Part shown: positions 10,406 through 21,683 of the stretch, piece by piece
Position numbering within the stretch: position 1 is the stretch's first letter
Layout of the letters: each line of letters begins with the position of its first letter
From: Sabellastarte sp. h YS-2021
Taxonomy: Eukaryota > Annelida > Polychaeta > Sabellida > Sabellidae
Assembly (NCBI GenBank): GCA_964017235.1
Contig: OZ024933.1
Coordinates: 9,179,962 to 9,243,961, forward strand
Reading direction: 5' to 3'
Length of the DNA: 64,000 nucleotides
The notes under the pieces: generated by a model
What the model saw: the letters and a program-made list of their open reading frames with translations, nothing else
Told to the model about the DNA's origin: nothing
Databases searched by the model: none
Program-made: the position numbers and the translations under genes

Positions 10406-10886
10406 TTCAAGAAAGGTTTCAGACTTACCTAATCTCAGGCTGAGCTTGACTGGCTCAAAAATGAGTTTCTTGACTTTTGTTGAATTTTGGGCTTAAATCC
10501 ATTTCACAAAATCCCACTCAACTGAGACTGAAGTTGGTGAAAATGTCTTACCTGCAATTTATGTGAATTTCATCAAGCCAGATATTGTAAGTTAAAATGT
10601 ACATGGTTTACAATTGTAAACATAATCATGAGTGATAGCAAAGACCCTTAATTGAGACTTGGAGCTCCAAATTTGAGCCACTGCCTTGGTAGGCTCAAAG
10701 TTGGGCCTCCTGCTCAGCCAAATCTTAAGTTGAGTTTCCTGTGAACTCAGTTGAGTCTGATCTGTGTGGACTCAGCCAAAGTGTGTCAAATATGTCATGT
10801 AACAGTCTCAAATTGAGTTTGAAACGAAGCTTTTAAGCTCTGTCACTAAATTGGCTGCAGACCCTTAACAGTCTGAAAGTTTGAAC
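10406..10886. repeat. possible MITE rich in CTCAA/TTGAG words
   Basis: Imperfect inverted ends (TTCAAGAAAGGTTTCAGAC on the left, GTCTGAAAGTTTGAAC on the right) enclose many CTCAA, TTGAG and GAGCC words in both orientations. No coding frame and no clear target duplication are seen. Confidence 0.3.
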
Positions 10887-12212
10887 ACAAATTGTCCGAG
10901 TGGCTGTCATTGAAATTCTAAAATGTTTAAAAAAATTATTTTCCTTATATTCAAGAGACTTTGAAGCCTTTAGTGGTAATCCTTGGTTGTATTAATCTTT
11001 CATCCAATGTACTCATTTGAATATTACACATCAAAGAATATTAACATCTATATACAAAGATGTAGACAAATTACAAAAACAACAATAAACTTAAAACTGT
11101 CCTGTATTTGGAAAAAAAAATTATCAATGTACATTTTTCTGCTTGCGATTTATGTTTAAATTTCCTGAAATTATTGCATTTGGGAGACACCGACAGATTA
11201 ATTGTGAATTTGCCTGTAATTTGTTTCTATGTGATGTGTGACAATCATATATGTAATGCTGAGAGAGATAATGTTATAATCGCCACAATATGTGAAATTT
11301 GCCACCCTTGAAAGTAAGTAGCTAAGGGAATTTCTGACATTTATTTAACAAAATAACTTATTAACACACATATATTAAAAAATAAAACAGCTCAAAGTAA
11401 ACATATATGACTGGCTCTTTGTTTGCTCACAATGTGAAGTAGATATTATGTAGATTTAACCATTATAGACTCAGATTTTATTTCTATATTAGCGTAGGAT
11501 ATATATATGTATATATGTAGCATTTGATTAAGCTGGAAATGTGGTTGTGTAACATAGTTTTTGGATGAAAGAAGTTTATATACTTAAAGAATTGCAATTA
11601 AACATAGCAATGAAAATAATAGAAGCCCCAATTTCTCCAATATGAATCAGGATGTTATCCCACATCATATTGCATGTCAACCTGACCAATGTAGCGATTG
11701 ATTTTATGAGTCCTTAGGCATAATAAATTGAACGTCATTCTTGACTCTTGCAAGGTAGCATATGCACTATCTTGTACAGTTTTACAACATAAGATCGACT
11801 TTGGAGTAGAGATTAAGTGCTATAAAGTTTGTGTTTGGTAATCCACACTCTGCAAGCATGATTTACAATGTTGTGTTTATGTGGAAAAACTGTTTCTACA
11901 TTTTCATCAATAACAATCAGTCAAACCCTTCATTTTTGAAAAATTTCCACTGTATTACTTATCCTTAACTCAAGCAAAAAATTCACAGTCTCTTCTAATA
12001 AGTCACATGTAATTTTGCATGCTAAAAATGCTGAAGGAATAGAAATCATTATTTCGAATTGCCTATTATAATAAAATGCCAGGTGTGTGGAGGCATTTGT
12101 AAAATCAAAGCATGAAAAATTATGTTTGCAGATGGCTGATAATAGATTACACAGATTGGAACACATTCATTAATATATTAACCCTAATATCATGTGCTGT
12201 TCTATATTTCAG
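10887..12212. other. noncoding stretch upstream of gene A TM exon
   Basis: Presumed intron of gene A, since its ectodomain exons must lie further upstream. No Ig-like exon was found anywhere between 1 and 12212. Short chance frames only. Confidence 0.4.
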
Positions 12213-12305
12213 CTATAGCAGCACACTGGAAAGTCATTCTTGGAGTAATAGTTTGTGTTGTAGTGCTCGCTGTGCTTCTATGCATTGGTTGTCTGATAAA
12301 AACAG
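12213..12305 (+). CDS. gene A, transmembrane exon of a single-pass receptor
   Basis: The exon is bounded by TTCTATATTTCAG on the left and GTAGGC on the right, and is 93 bases, phase 1 at both ends. It encodes a hydrophobic helix (about VILGVIVCVVVLAVLLCIGCLI) followed by Lys-Thr, the usual stop-transfer pattern of a type I membrane protein. The upstream residues AIAAHW fit the end of an ectodomain stalk. The two ectodomain-side bases need a donor exon ending in phase 1, as Ig-domain exons do and as the gene B Ig exon at 43936 does. The receptor family is inferred by that comparison; the ectodomain itself lies outside the window. Confidence 0.75.
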
Positions 12306-12573
12306 GTAGGCTTGCAACCTTTCGTAACAAACTGTTTACTTGTCAAATGTTCATTAATAACATTAGTATGCATTTGTAATGTGACAACCAACTACATTTG
12401 TATAATATGTATCCAAATTAGTGTTAGCATTTTGAAAGGATAAACTGATGCCTGATGGTAATATATTAAGTAGCAGTGACAACAAAAGCTTTTGAATTGT
12501 ATATTATAATCACCATATACCAAGCATTGATATTAGTGTTCTCAATAAACCATTTTTAGTGGGACCGGGTAGG

Positions 12574-13325
12574 TAGTGATTTCAACGGGCGGGTACCCGG
12601 GTACTCGTGCCAATGGGCGATAATAGGAGATTCTACAAAAATCTCCACAGTTACAAACTTAAAACTTACACAAACAATGGGATCAAACCAATTGCTTTAT
12701 TTCTCGTCAGCCACCTTTTTTGCATTCAAAACAGTACGACACAGAAGAAATGTTAACCAAGAAAAGATTTCTGTACATTCAAAACACGGCTGTTTATATA
12801 AAAACGGAGTCACATGACTTATCACAAAAGCATTAACTACAGATTGAATGTAGTTTCGGAATTGAAACTTTATTTTTATTTCAGATTGATAAGTGAATTG
12901 TATTAATGTAAAATTATTAACTACTGTTTGAAAATATTGTACACTTATTTATTTAAGGAGTGCATGTCATTATATGGCCAATATATAGCATTTCATGGAC
13001 TCGGAATTAAGTAACTGTGTCAATGTACTGACGATTTTCAAAGGGTTCAAGTATTTGACAGTATAAACAACCAAAATAAAAGACAAATAAAATACTATAA
13101 ACTGTGTACAAGGGTGAGAAAACAATATTCCTGTGCATTTTAATTGAATAGTTTCATTTTTAAGTTAATTAATAAAGTCCAGATACGTCTGTACTCGGTC
13201 AGCCAACGTGGGCAATATTGACAGAAATAAAGCGTAGATTCGGGTACTCGGGTATGTGCTTTCGGATTCGGGTAAATATTCAGGATTCGGGTACCCGGAT
13301 ATCCAGATACCCGTTGAGATCACTA
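12574..13325. mobile_element. TIR element with TA ends, GGGTACCC-rich (intron of gene A)
   Basis: The left end TAGTGATTTCAACGGGC and the right end CCCGTTGAGATCACTA are inverted copies. Both ends then run into CGGGTACCCG-type words. The inner part is AT-rich and noncoding. If the flanking TA is the target site, a Tc1/mariner-type origin is possible; a hAT-like origin is the alternative. It lies wholly in the intron between 12305 and 13818. Confidence 0.6.
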
Positions 13326-13729
13326 ATTGATATGTATCTTCTTCATATTTTGAATGCAAATCTCTTTATTGATATTGGATCTGAAATACAGGATTCCTTG
13401 ACAGTTACATGCAGCTTCAGGTAACCCCACTGAAAATGTTAAGATGAAGTCAAAATTTACGTATTTTGCAATATGTGGAGGATGTTGCCTATTGCAGTTT
13501 GTCCCTACTATATCTCTATATGCCTTTTCACTGAAACACTTAAGATTTATAACCTTCTGCAATACACCCATTGTAACAAGAATATAATATTATCATAATA
13601 TTTGGGTCTAGTAATCCTTCAATTAAAAATCCTTAAAATCAGAGTAGTTCTGCTTATAGTTTACCCATGTTTAAAATATTGTTCAGGTGTTTCAAAATGA
13701 AACCTTCTCATCTTGTTTTTATTTCACAG

Positions 13730-13743
13730 GATCAGCACTCTAA
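13730..13743 (+). other. alternative 3' exon start for gene A (short tail)
   Basis: A strong acceptor (long pyrimidine tract and TTTCACAG) ends at 13729. Joined in phase to the TM exon, it would add only four residues (GSAL) before a TAA at 13741-13743. It would give a nearly tail-less isoform. Only the acceptor and the frame are seen; use is inferred. Confidence 0.35.
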
Positions 13744-13817
13744 CTTCAAGATAAGCACTGTTTTGTTATAAGAAACATGTGGAATTACTATTGCTCATTT
13801 GTTTTGTGGGTTTTCAG

Positions 13818-13887
13818 GAAAAATGAAATCTATTTGGAATAAATTGGTCCAACAAGATAGGAGATTTTGGTGCTTCAAACTATTACG
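13818..13887 (+). CDS. gene A, juxtamembrane cytoplasmic exon
   Basis: The acceptor is GGGTTTTCAG and the donor GTAATA. The 70-base exon takes one base from the TM exon and gives two to the next. It encodes a basic, aromatic segment (GKMKSIWNKLVQQDRRFWCF, then KLL). Positive charge just inside the membrane fits type I topology. The exact phase match on both sides, with no stop, is the main evidence. Confidence 0.7.
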
Positions 13888-14309
13888 GTAATATTTTTGT
13901 ACATATTACTACATAAATTTGCAAATTAAATAACTTTAAGGACCCAACAGTTTATCCCACATATTTTAACATTTTTTGTTGATAGTTACAGATGTAGAGC
14001 ATTATGGTTTGCTTTGAATTTGACCTTTGGCCTTGCTGTAGCCAATGTTTGAGTTCATATACAGCCATGATGATGCTGCCATGGAAATTGATCTGGGGAT
14101 GCATATGAGATCTCGATTTGATCTTTGACCTGGGGAATGAAATTCTGTACTGAGTTATCTATTACAATTTGTAAGATGTAACAGTTTGATATTTGGTGAA
14201 TACATCTATTCTGTACATGCATCCATAGCTTGATGTTTTTATCTTGTCGTCATGCAGATCGTAATATACATCTTTCCAATTTCGGATTTAAACTGACCAC
14301 ATTTATTAG

Positions 14310-14450
14310 CTGACATTTATTCCTCTATAAGGAGATATTATTTTCATAACCATTTGCTTGTCTGTTTGATAGAAGGATCATACAAAATACTACTGGTTTG
14401 AGAGTGATCTTGATCACTGTCTGGATATAAAAATATCAGGATTTTCCCTG
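14310..14450. mobile_element. remnant of CCTCCGCC-type MITE
   Basis: TGATCTTGATCACTGTCTGGAT and TTTGCTTGTCTGTTTG match the order of words in the better copy at 39764-40138. The ends are lost. Confidence 0.45.
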
Positions 14451-15109
14451 GATTTGCGCTCTCTGATTCTTTAATTCACACATTCATGTCACATTGTTTA
14501 GATTGTTTAATCAGTGAATAAACGTTTATTCATTTTGCAATCATTTGTACACATGTAAAATTTAAATAATATTAGTGATACACTTTGATTACAAATACAA
14601 TGTCATAAATTTGCTATATTAGGTTGTGCTTCATGTTATCAGTAATTATTGATCCTCACAAATAATTCAAAATAAACTTTAAACGAATCAGCCAGTCTGT
14701 TAAGATGTAATCTGATCTGTACTAGCATGGCAAAGGCATAGAAAACAGATAAAAACAGATTGTATAATGTTCACCTAACCATTATAACAATTTGGGAAGA
14801 TTCAACTGTAATTATGCAAAATGTTTTATATTTTAAATTTAAAATTGTTTGTGTCATTTATATTATGGTCTAGATAGCTCTTTTGGAGAAAGAAACTTCA
14901 TTTATCATCAGTCAAAAACATTTTGTTGGAATTATACTTTAAGGCATTTCAATAGTTCATCATTATAAAATGTAACAATATCTATATATCTGTTCTAAGC
15001 TAAAAACGAAAATATATTATGAAAACCACAGTGTTTAAAATATACCCGTAAGAATATGACCAAAGGCATGCATTCCATGGAATATTTTGGGGGGAGCATT
15101 CCTCTTATT

Positions 15110-15300
15110 TGGGTTTACCATCACTTTCAACACTCTGTGGGTCAAATCAAGATAGATAGTTTTATGAGCATTGAAAATCGGTACATACAGAGGATCAAGT
15201 TTCTGTCCTGTGAACTGCCAACCATTGGAAAAGCAACTACCACTTTTTTACTATAAAGCGTCTGATGTTGAGGGTGAGAGGTAAGTGCCACCATGGCCCC
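15110..15300 (-). mobile_element. decayed tRNA-derived SINE
   Basis: The word order (GATAGATAGTTTTATGAG, GGATCAAGTTTCTGT, GAACTGCCAACCATTGG, AAGCAACTACC) parallels the reversed SINE at 18530-18715. It is heavily mutated. Confidence 0.5.
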
Positions 15301-15449
15301 TTACTCGTTGTGGAGAGTGAAGATGTATGTATATACACTGTACAAATGTATGCAATTATGTGTTTTTTCTTAGTTACTTTGGAAGAAAAAGTAACTGAAG
15401 AATATAGTGTAAAAAGTTCATATCTGTTAAACTTGTTTCATTTTTAAAG

Positions 15450-15644
15450 AAAACCAAACCAAGAGGCTACAGATGTTGAATTGGGAAACAGTCTGACAGG
15501 CAAACAGAATCAAGAACCGACTGCAGTCGAGCCTACTCAAGCAAATCAATATTCTGAATCGGGAAATTGTGAAACGACAGAAGCCACTGCAGTGAAGCTT
15601 ATTCCAGCCAGTCAAGATACTGAATTGGCCTCCTTAGTTATCAG
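15450..15644 (+). CDS. gene A, cytoplasmic tail exon
   Basis: The acceptor is TTTTTAAAG and the donor GTAAAA. The 195-base exon is open only in the frame set by the previous exon. It encodes about 65 residues rich in Gln, Glu, Thr and Ser. Two related segments, around PTAVEPTQANQYSESGN and ATAVKLIPASQDTELAS, suggest an internal duplication. There is one Tyr and no ITIM or ITAM consensus. The tail's role (signalling or adaptor binding) is unknown. Confidence 0.75.
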
Positions 15645-18056
15645 GTAAAATATCCTAGTAATCTTTCATCCAGCCTAGAATCTCAGTAGAATAAGTGGAA
15701 TGAGTAAACATTTTAACATTTCAACAATGTTTAATAGGTATAGTGATCAATATGTAGACTTTGATATTGATATTAAAAATGTGCAGTAATTTCTGTACTA
15801 TGGAGTATGATCAAAACAATTTTTCTTGAACTTTCTTTATATCTGATTTCTTGAAAAAGTATACTTATATATCGATCAATCTAACTTGACAAGTGCTTTC
15901 CTCATGTAAAAATCAGTTTGATATTATTGTTATTGACCTTTCGAAGAAACCTTTGAGTCTATGTTCTCAAATTAAGAAGCTTTTACAGACTTAATTTTTT
16001 ATGGAAAAATGCAAAGGATTTTGCATGTATATGTAACTGGCCTTGTAAAAGTGCCCAACAGTAAGCTAACCATAATCTCTCAGTGATGCAAAAATACATT
16101 CATTTCAATTTTATTTCACTTAAACATTTGCAAACATCAAGACCTAAAGAAAATATTTATTATAAGGTAACACATAAAGTCATAAATCTTCTGAATTTAA
16201 GATTACAACATTTTTAGCAGACATTTACAAGGTTATGTCTCACAAGAACAGCATTTTAAACATCCCTGGTAAAATTTTGTATGTAGGCTTATTGGGCATA
16301 CAACTTGTATATGATTTATTTTTGCAGTATCTCTAAATAACTGTTTTGCCATGCCAATACTTGTTTGTCGGACTAGTTTCAAAAATGTTTATTCTAACAG
16401 GAAGTGAAGGTGTTGCTTAATGTTAAGGTCAAGGGACAAACATGGTACTAATTAGTGGTGGATTTTAAGTTGCCACAGAAAAAGACTAAAAGTTTTATGT
16501 AAATTTATTTGAAAATCAAAACAGTGGTTCATTAAGATAGTCTCAATAGTTTGTACAACAATAAATTAATACAATAATGAAAGCAATCTTATGCACACAA
16601 TTAACAGTTAAGTTTCTCCACTATATCCAGCAATCTGTCACTGTGATCCACGTGGCACCTAAGAAATGAGCACAACTTGGCATCCACTAACACAGTGTCT
16701 GTATCCTGTGATCTGCTCATCATCCACGAATTCAAAATGTCTGTATCAACATATTCAGAGAGTCTGTACAACTAAGCTGTCCACTTAAAGATACAAACAA
16801 CATTCAGTATACAACAAAAATCCACTATCTGGTAGATTCACACATTATATCCAGATGCCCACAATATCCAAAGTACAGCAAATCCATTCTCTGGTAGATG
16901 CAGACACTATATCCAGATAAAACAATATCCAAAATTAGACAATAATAGATATTAACCACAGTTGTAAGAAATGTATGTCCCAAGATGAACTGAAAGTGTT
17001 TGTTTTGGCAACATTTCAGTTTTATTTTATATGTAATTTCGTGGTTACTTTAGATGAAGAGCCCCTGTTGAAATAGTACCATTTTTCCCAATAGCAACTT
17101 GGATTTAATTTTGGTGGCTACTTTAGATTTTTCCTTCTCTGCATTCACTGAAGTTAATCAGTTTTTCAGCAATATCTGGGATAACTGATACTACGGGGAC
17201 ACATTTTTGTAGTGGCCTTTATATCCAAGGCCACTACATGGATTTTAACTAATTGGCTTTTCAGCTATTCCCATTGCTACTATTGGAACTAACGCTGTGG
17301 GTCACTTCAATTATCCTTTAGCAAGATCCTTTTGTTCAGTTAAGATGGAGAAATGATACACTACAACAATGTGCTATAAATTATTTGTGGTGAATTGCTT
17401 GAAATAATAATCCTCCTATTTTTTTGTAATTCATGCAGCTATATTAATTAATATTGACATTTAGTTAAATGGGCCTTTCACTAAAGCACAATACACTAAA
17501 GAAATATTTCAAAGTCCAGAGTAATTATTCGAAATCTTGAAAAAAAGGTTAAAACACATTTCTAATTGATGGTGATGAAGGCTCCTGAGCATGTTGAGTG
17601 CTCCATGTTTCAATTTGGGAGCCTAGATACCACCTGAATTATCTACATTAGAAGCGCCTTGTGTTAAATTTTCTGAAGAGTCTAATTAGTCTACACCAAG
17701 GTATTAGACTTTCTGATAATAAATCAGTAAAATTAGTAACAACTGTGTAAATTACTGCCTGAATACCGAAATTGAGCATTTTGTGTGTAACCAGTTCCCA
17801 GTTCGACTTTTAATTCACAATAGTTTTGTTGACATTTGGCTATCAAAATTGCGCTTATTTTTAAACTACTACTTCTTAAGTTTAGTGTGATAAAGTTTTC
17901 TGGAAAATAAAATATACTTTAGTTTTATCATTTGTAAAGCATTTTGTTGAAAAAAGGATATCAATAATAAATCAATGAAATATTGCTTGTGTATTTGTCA
18001 AAGCTAATAAAACATTAAGATTCATATAATGAATATATTTTCATTTGTATTTTCAG
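15645..18056. other. gene A last intron
   Basis: AT-rich. A GATCTGCTCATC and ATATCCAGAT-rich patch around 16620-16920 shows loose internal repetition (CACTATATCCAGAT, CTATCTGGTAGAT). No exon recognised. Confidence 0.45.
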
Positions 18057-18987
18057 GCAGAATAAATAGGTTCAGGCAGTAAACAGGGATTAATATGATA
18101 AACTGAACTGTAATATTCATAAACAGAAACACCATTGTTAAAAAGGACACCACTGTTAAAAAGGACAATTCAAATTTATGACATTTTATGTCAAAATTTT
18201 GCTTTCACCATTCTCTTAAAAACCTAAATATTGTTAATATTGTTGGTGCTTAATATTGGCGAATTTTATATTAGCTTCATTATTCCAGCAACTGTAAATT
18301 ATGTGATCAACCTCAGATATGATCTTCTTTAAGGCTAAATGTGTATATAATACAGTAATAATTGTTGTACCTATGATAAGACGAGAGCATAGATTAGATC
18401 CAAAAACTTTCTTGGTATCAGGAAAACAGTAAAACATTTGTATTTCTATACTGCTGTTTAATTAGCATTTAATTTATCATTTATTGCTTAAAAATTCCAA
18501 TTTGTCAGAAATATTCTTTTTTTGGTGCTTTTGGTTTAGTTTATTTGGATTTAACATCGCTTTTAAAACTATACAAGTCACATCACGATGGGTAGTTTTG
18601 TTGGACAGAAAACCAGTACAAACAGTTCATCAAGGTTCTGCACTGAAAACTGCCAGTCATTGATAAGGAACTACTTGCATTCCCACATAGGCCCACACCT
18701 CTGAGGTCTGTGATTAACACATTTACTTTATATTTAGGCCAATGTTGAGATTATGTACGTATTACTATTTGTGCATATTTATCCTTTGATTTCCTTTTGC
18801 AGTCTGACATTCTATGCTTTTTTCTTTTCCATTTAACAATTAGATTTCAAAAGTAATTTCATAATTTTGATATGCTATAATGTCATAATTTGTTTTAATA
18901 TATTGCATTTTATATCTGGTGTCGGGTTGTGTTATTTTTATTAAATAGATGTGAAAAAATATTCATGTTATTCACCTTAAAAATAAA
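18057..18987 (+). CDS. gene A, terminal exon (stop codon and 3' UTR)
   Basis: The acceptor TGTATTTTCAG ends at 18056. In phase with the tail exon it adds Arg-Gln-Asn-Lys and a TAG at 18067-18069. The rest is 3' UTR. An AATAAA at 18982-18987 is a possible polyadenylation signal, though other AT-rich signals exist, so the end is approximate. A reversed SINE lies inside the presumed UTR. The in-phase stop right after a good acceptor supports this as the true 3' end. Confidence 0.6.
18530..18715 (-). mobile_element. tRNA-derived SINE, 3' part
   Basis: Reversed copy: TTTGGATTTAACATCGCTTT (tail), CATCACGATGGGTAGTTTTG, AAAACCAGTACA, CTGCCAGTCATTGATAAGG. The tRNA-like head is mostly lost (CACCTCTGAGGTCTGTGATT remains). 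Confidence 0.65.
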
Positions 18988-18989
18988 AT

Positions 18990-19419
18990 CTTGAGCAGTT
19001 CTTTGTTGTTTTCTTTGGGAATGTATAATTCACAATAACACAGAAAGAAAAGGTTGTAAAATATTTAGCTTAAATGTAGTTACATGTGATTTTTACCTAA
19101 CTAAACCAGTTTCTACTGACAATCTTCATATGACCTGTACATTCCAGTGAAAGTGGAACTAAATCAGTTAAAATCAGGTAAAAACATCCCGAAGTAAGGT
19201 TTACATAAAGAAGAAACTACAACACTACAACACTTACTTATAATTTTTACATAGTGGTTCTCCTTCCTATTTTGAACCAATTTTGTTTCTCAGCAATCCT
19301 TCCTATAGTACCAGGCACAGAAAGCCCAATGGTCAATACCTTAAAGTTCCTCCATTCCACTCAAGTTTTTAAGGCAGTCAAGTATTTTTGTCATAGGCTT
19401 GCCTTTAATGTAATCTCAT
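18990..19419. other. noncoding stretch
   Basis: No supported feature. The last part (from about 19360) may already belong to the LINE relic that follows. Confidence 0.4.
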
Positions 19420-21683
19420 TTCAAATACCCAGTCAGGATTTATGAGCAACTGCTTTATTGGAGAAAATACTCGTCTAATATATGATATAATTCACTATGC
19501 CAATTCTAATCAAATACCAGGTTTGCTCATGTTGATCGATTTTCAAAAGCATTTGATTCTGTTTCATGGAAATTTCTTTACTGTATTCTAACTATATTTG
19601 GTTTTAAGGATATTTTTTGTAAATGGTTCAAAGTCTTAAACACTAATGTTTCTGCAGCAGTTCTTCAGTGTAGCACATTGTCTGATTTTTTCAATATAAA
19701 ACGTGGTTGTAGACAGGGTGATCCAATATCAGCTTACTTGTTTATCTTGTGTGCACAAATAATGATTCTTTTAATTGTAAATAATAAAAATTTGAAAGGT
19801 ATTGTGTGAATGGCAATGAATTTAAGATCACACATTTTGCCGATGTTACAACCTTAATTTTAGATGGAAGCAAGAGTACCTTATTAGCCGCTCTCAATGT
19901 CTTAGATGTATTTGGTAATATGTCCGGTCTAAAGGTAAATATGGATAAAAGCAAGCTAGTTTAGATAGGTAAAAAACGTCATTCAAAAGACACACTCAAT
20001 GTGGGTAAAGATTTGATATGGGGTGCTAGTGATTTTACTCTTCTAGGCATTAAATTTTCTGTAGATTTATCGAATATGATTGAGTTAAACTATCTTCCTG
20101 CAATAAATAATCTTGAAAAACTCTTAAATCTTTGGAGCCACTAATTCTTAACACCGATTGGTAAAATAACCGTGATTAAAAGTTTGGCCCTGTCCAAGTT
20201 GAAACACTTGTTCCTGTCATTGCCTTCGCCGGGAAAGGATATATTGAAACAATTAGAAACAAAGTTCTATAAATCTAGCTAGAGTGGAAAACAAGATAAG
20301 GTAAAAAGGAAAACTTTATCAAAACATTACTCTGATGGTGGATTAAACATGATAGACCTTGGAACATTTATATCTGCTATTAAGATAACTATGATACGAA
20401 GATTACACTACAATTTTGAAACACCATGGACTAATATAGCCAGCATTTATATAGGATCAATGAATAAAGTTATTTCACTTGGGTCACATTATAGTTTAAA
20501 TATGGCAAAAAACAACAAATAAATTCTGGTCTGAAACTGTATTGTTGGAGTAAGTTTATCAATAATATCCCAATTAAAAATATTAATGATCCTCTTTCAG
20601 AACCTCTGTGGAATAATCAAATGATATCTAAGACACAACTTGTCTTACCACATTGGTACAATAAGGGTATTATATCAGTTTCTGATATCATCTATGAAAA
20701 TGGAAATTATATATCTCAAAACGATTTTAAAATGGTATATCACATTAGAACCAATTTTTAGAATACCACAGAGTCATTACCTGTGTTAAAACATACTTGA
20801 ATAAACAAAATAATGCTTCTGTAGAACATAAAACACCAACTATCCTGAATCAAATAAAAATCATTTGTAAATCAAATAAAGGAAGTAAAGACTTTTCTGC
20901 AATATTGTTCAGTCAGAACACTAAAGGTGATACCACTTCTTATTCATTCTGGGAAGAAGCCCTAGGTATTACCATGGATAAAGATATGTGGAAACAAATA
21001 TTTAGACTGTGTTTTAATACTATAAAAGACAATGATTTAATTTGGATGCAGTACAGAGTGTTGTACAGGATATTAGGTACAAAAGAATTACTGTTTAAAA
21101 TTAAAAGCTATGATGATGGCCAATGCAGTTTTTGTAAACAATATTCAGAAACGATATTACACCTTTTTGTACAGTGTAATAATGTAAAAAATTTTGGGTC
21201 AGAACTAAAAACTCACTTGCAACTCATACTTGGAATTGATCTAGCAAAAAAATCCTCTACTATTATATTAGGAAACATTTAGCAAAGACCAATTTTATAC
21301 CACTTAATACCATCTACCTTGCAGCTAAGTTATACATTTTTCAAGTTTCAAAATCAAATCAAATCTTAAATTACCCTAGTTTCTGTACTTTCTTGAAGAG
21401 AATATATTTGGAACAGGAGTATACTGCCAAACTGGAATTTAAGGAAAGTAATTTCAGTAAGATATAGGGAAATTTTATGCCAATTTTTTCTAGCTAATTA
21501 TGTTGTGTATGAATGTTTAACATGATATAATCATTCAAATATTGACATTTTGTATTGCTTCCTGTTTTAATAGTCACTTCTTCTAGGTGTACATTGCCTT
21601 GTGTGTAGTTATTACAATGTGTGTTGTACTATGTAATTTATGTGTTTTATGAAAAATAGATAAATAAAAAAAGTTTGAAACAA
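19420..21683 (+). mobile_element. L1/Tx1-like LINE relic
   Basis: Reading across frameshifts and stops, the plus strand shows RT blocks in order: QSGF followed by IGENTRL, IDFQKAFDSVSW, RGCRQGDPIS, and FADVTTL where FADD is expected. The C-terminal zinc-knuckle part and an AT-rich 3' UTR ending in AAATAAAAAAAG follow. The Asp-to-Val change in the catalytic motif and several stops show it is dead. 5' truncated. Confidence 0.75.
20797..21282 (+). pseudogene. C-terminal domain of the L1/Tx1-like ORF2
   Basis: The longest open piece of the relic (161 codons). It contains CSFCKQYSETILHLFVQC, a C-x2-C-x7-H-x4-C knuckle typical of the end of L1-clade ORF2 proteins. The upstream frame is interrupted by a TAG at about 20760. 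Confidence 0.7.

Larger units (their letters stand above)
13888..15449. other. gene A intron with repeat remnants
   Basis: Holds a remnant of the CCTCCGCC-type MITE (about 14310-14450, GTGATCTTGATCACTGTCTGGAT) and a decayed minus-strand SINE (about 15110-15300). Confidence 0.5.
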
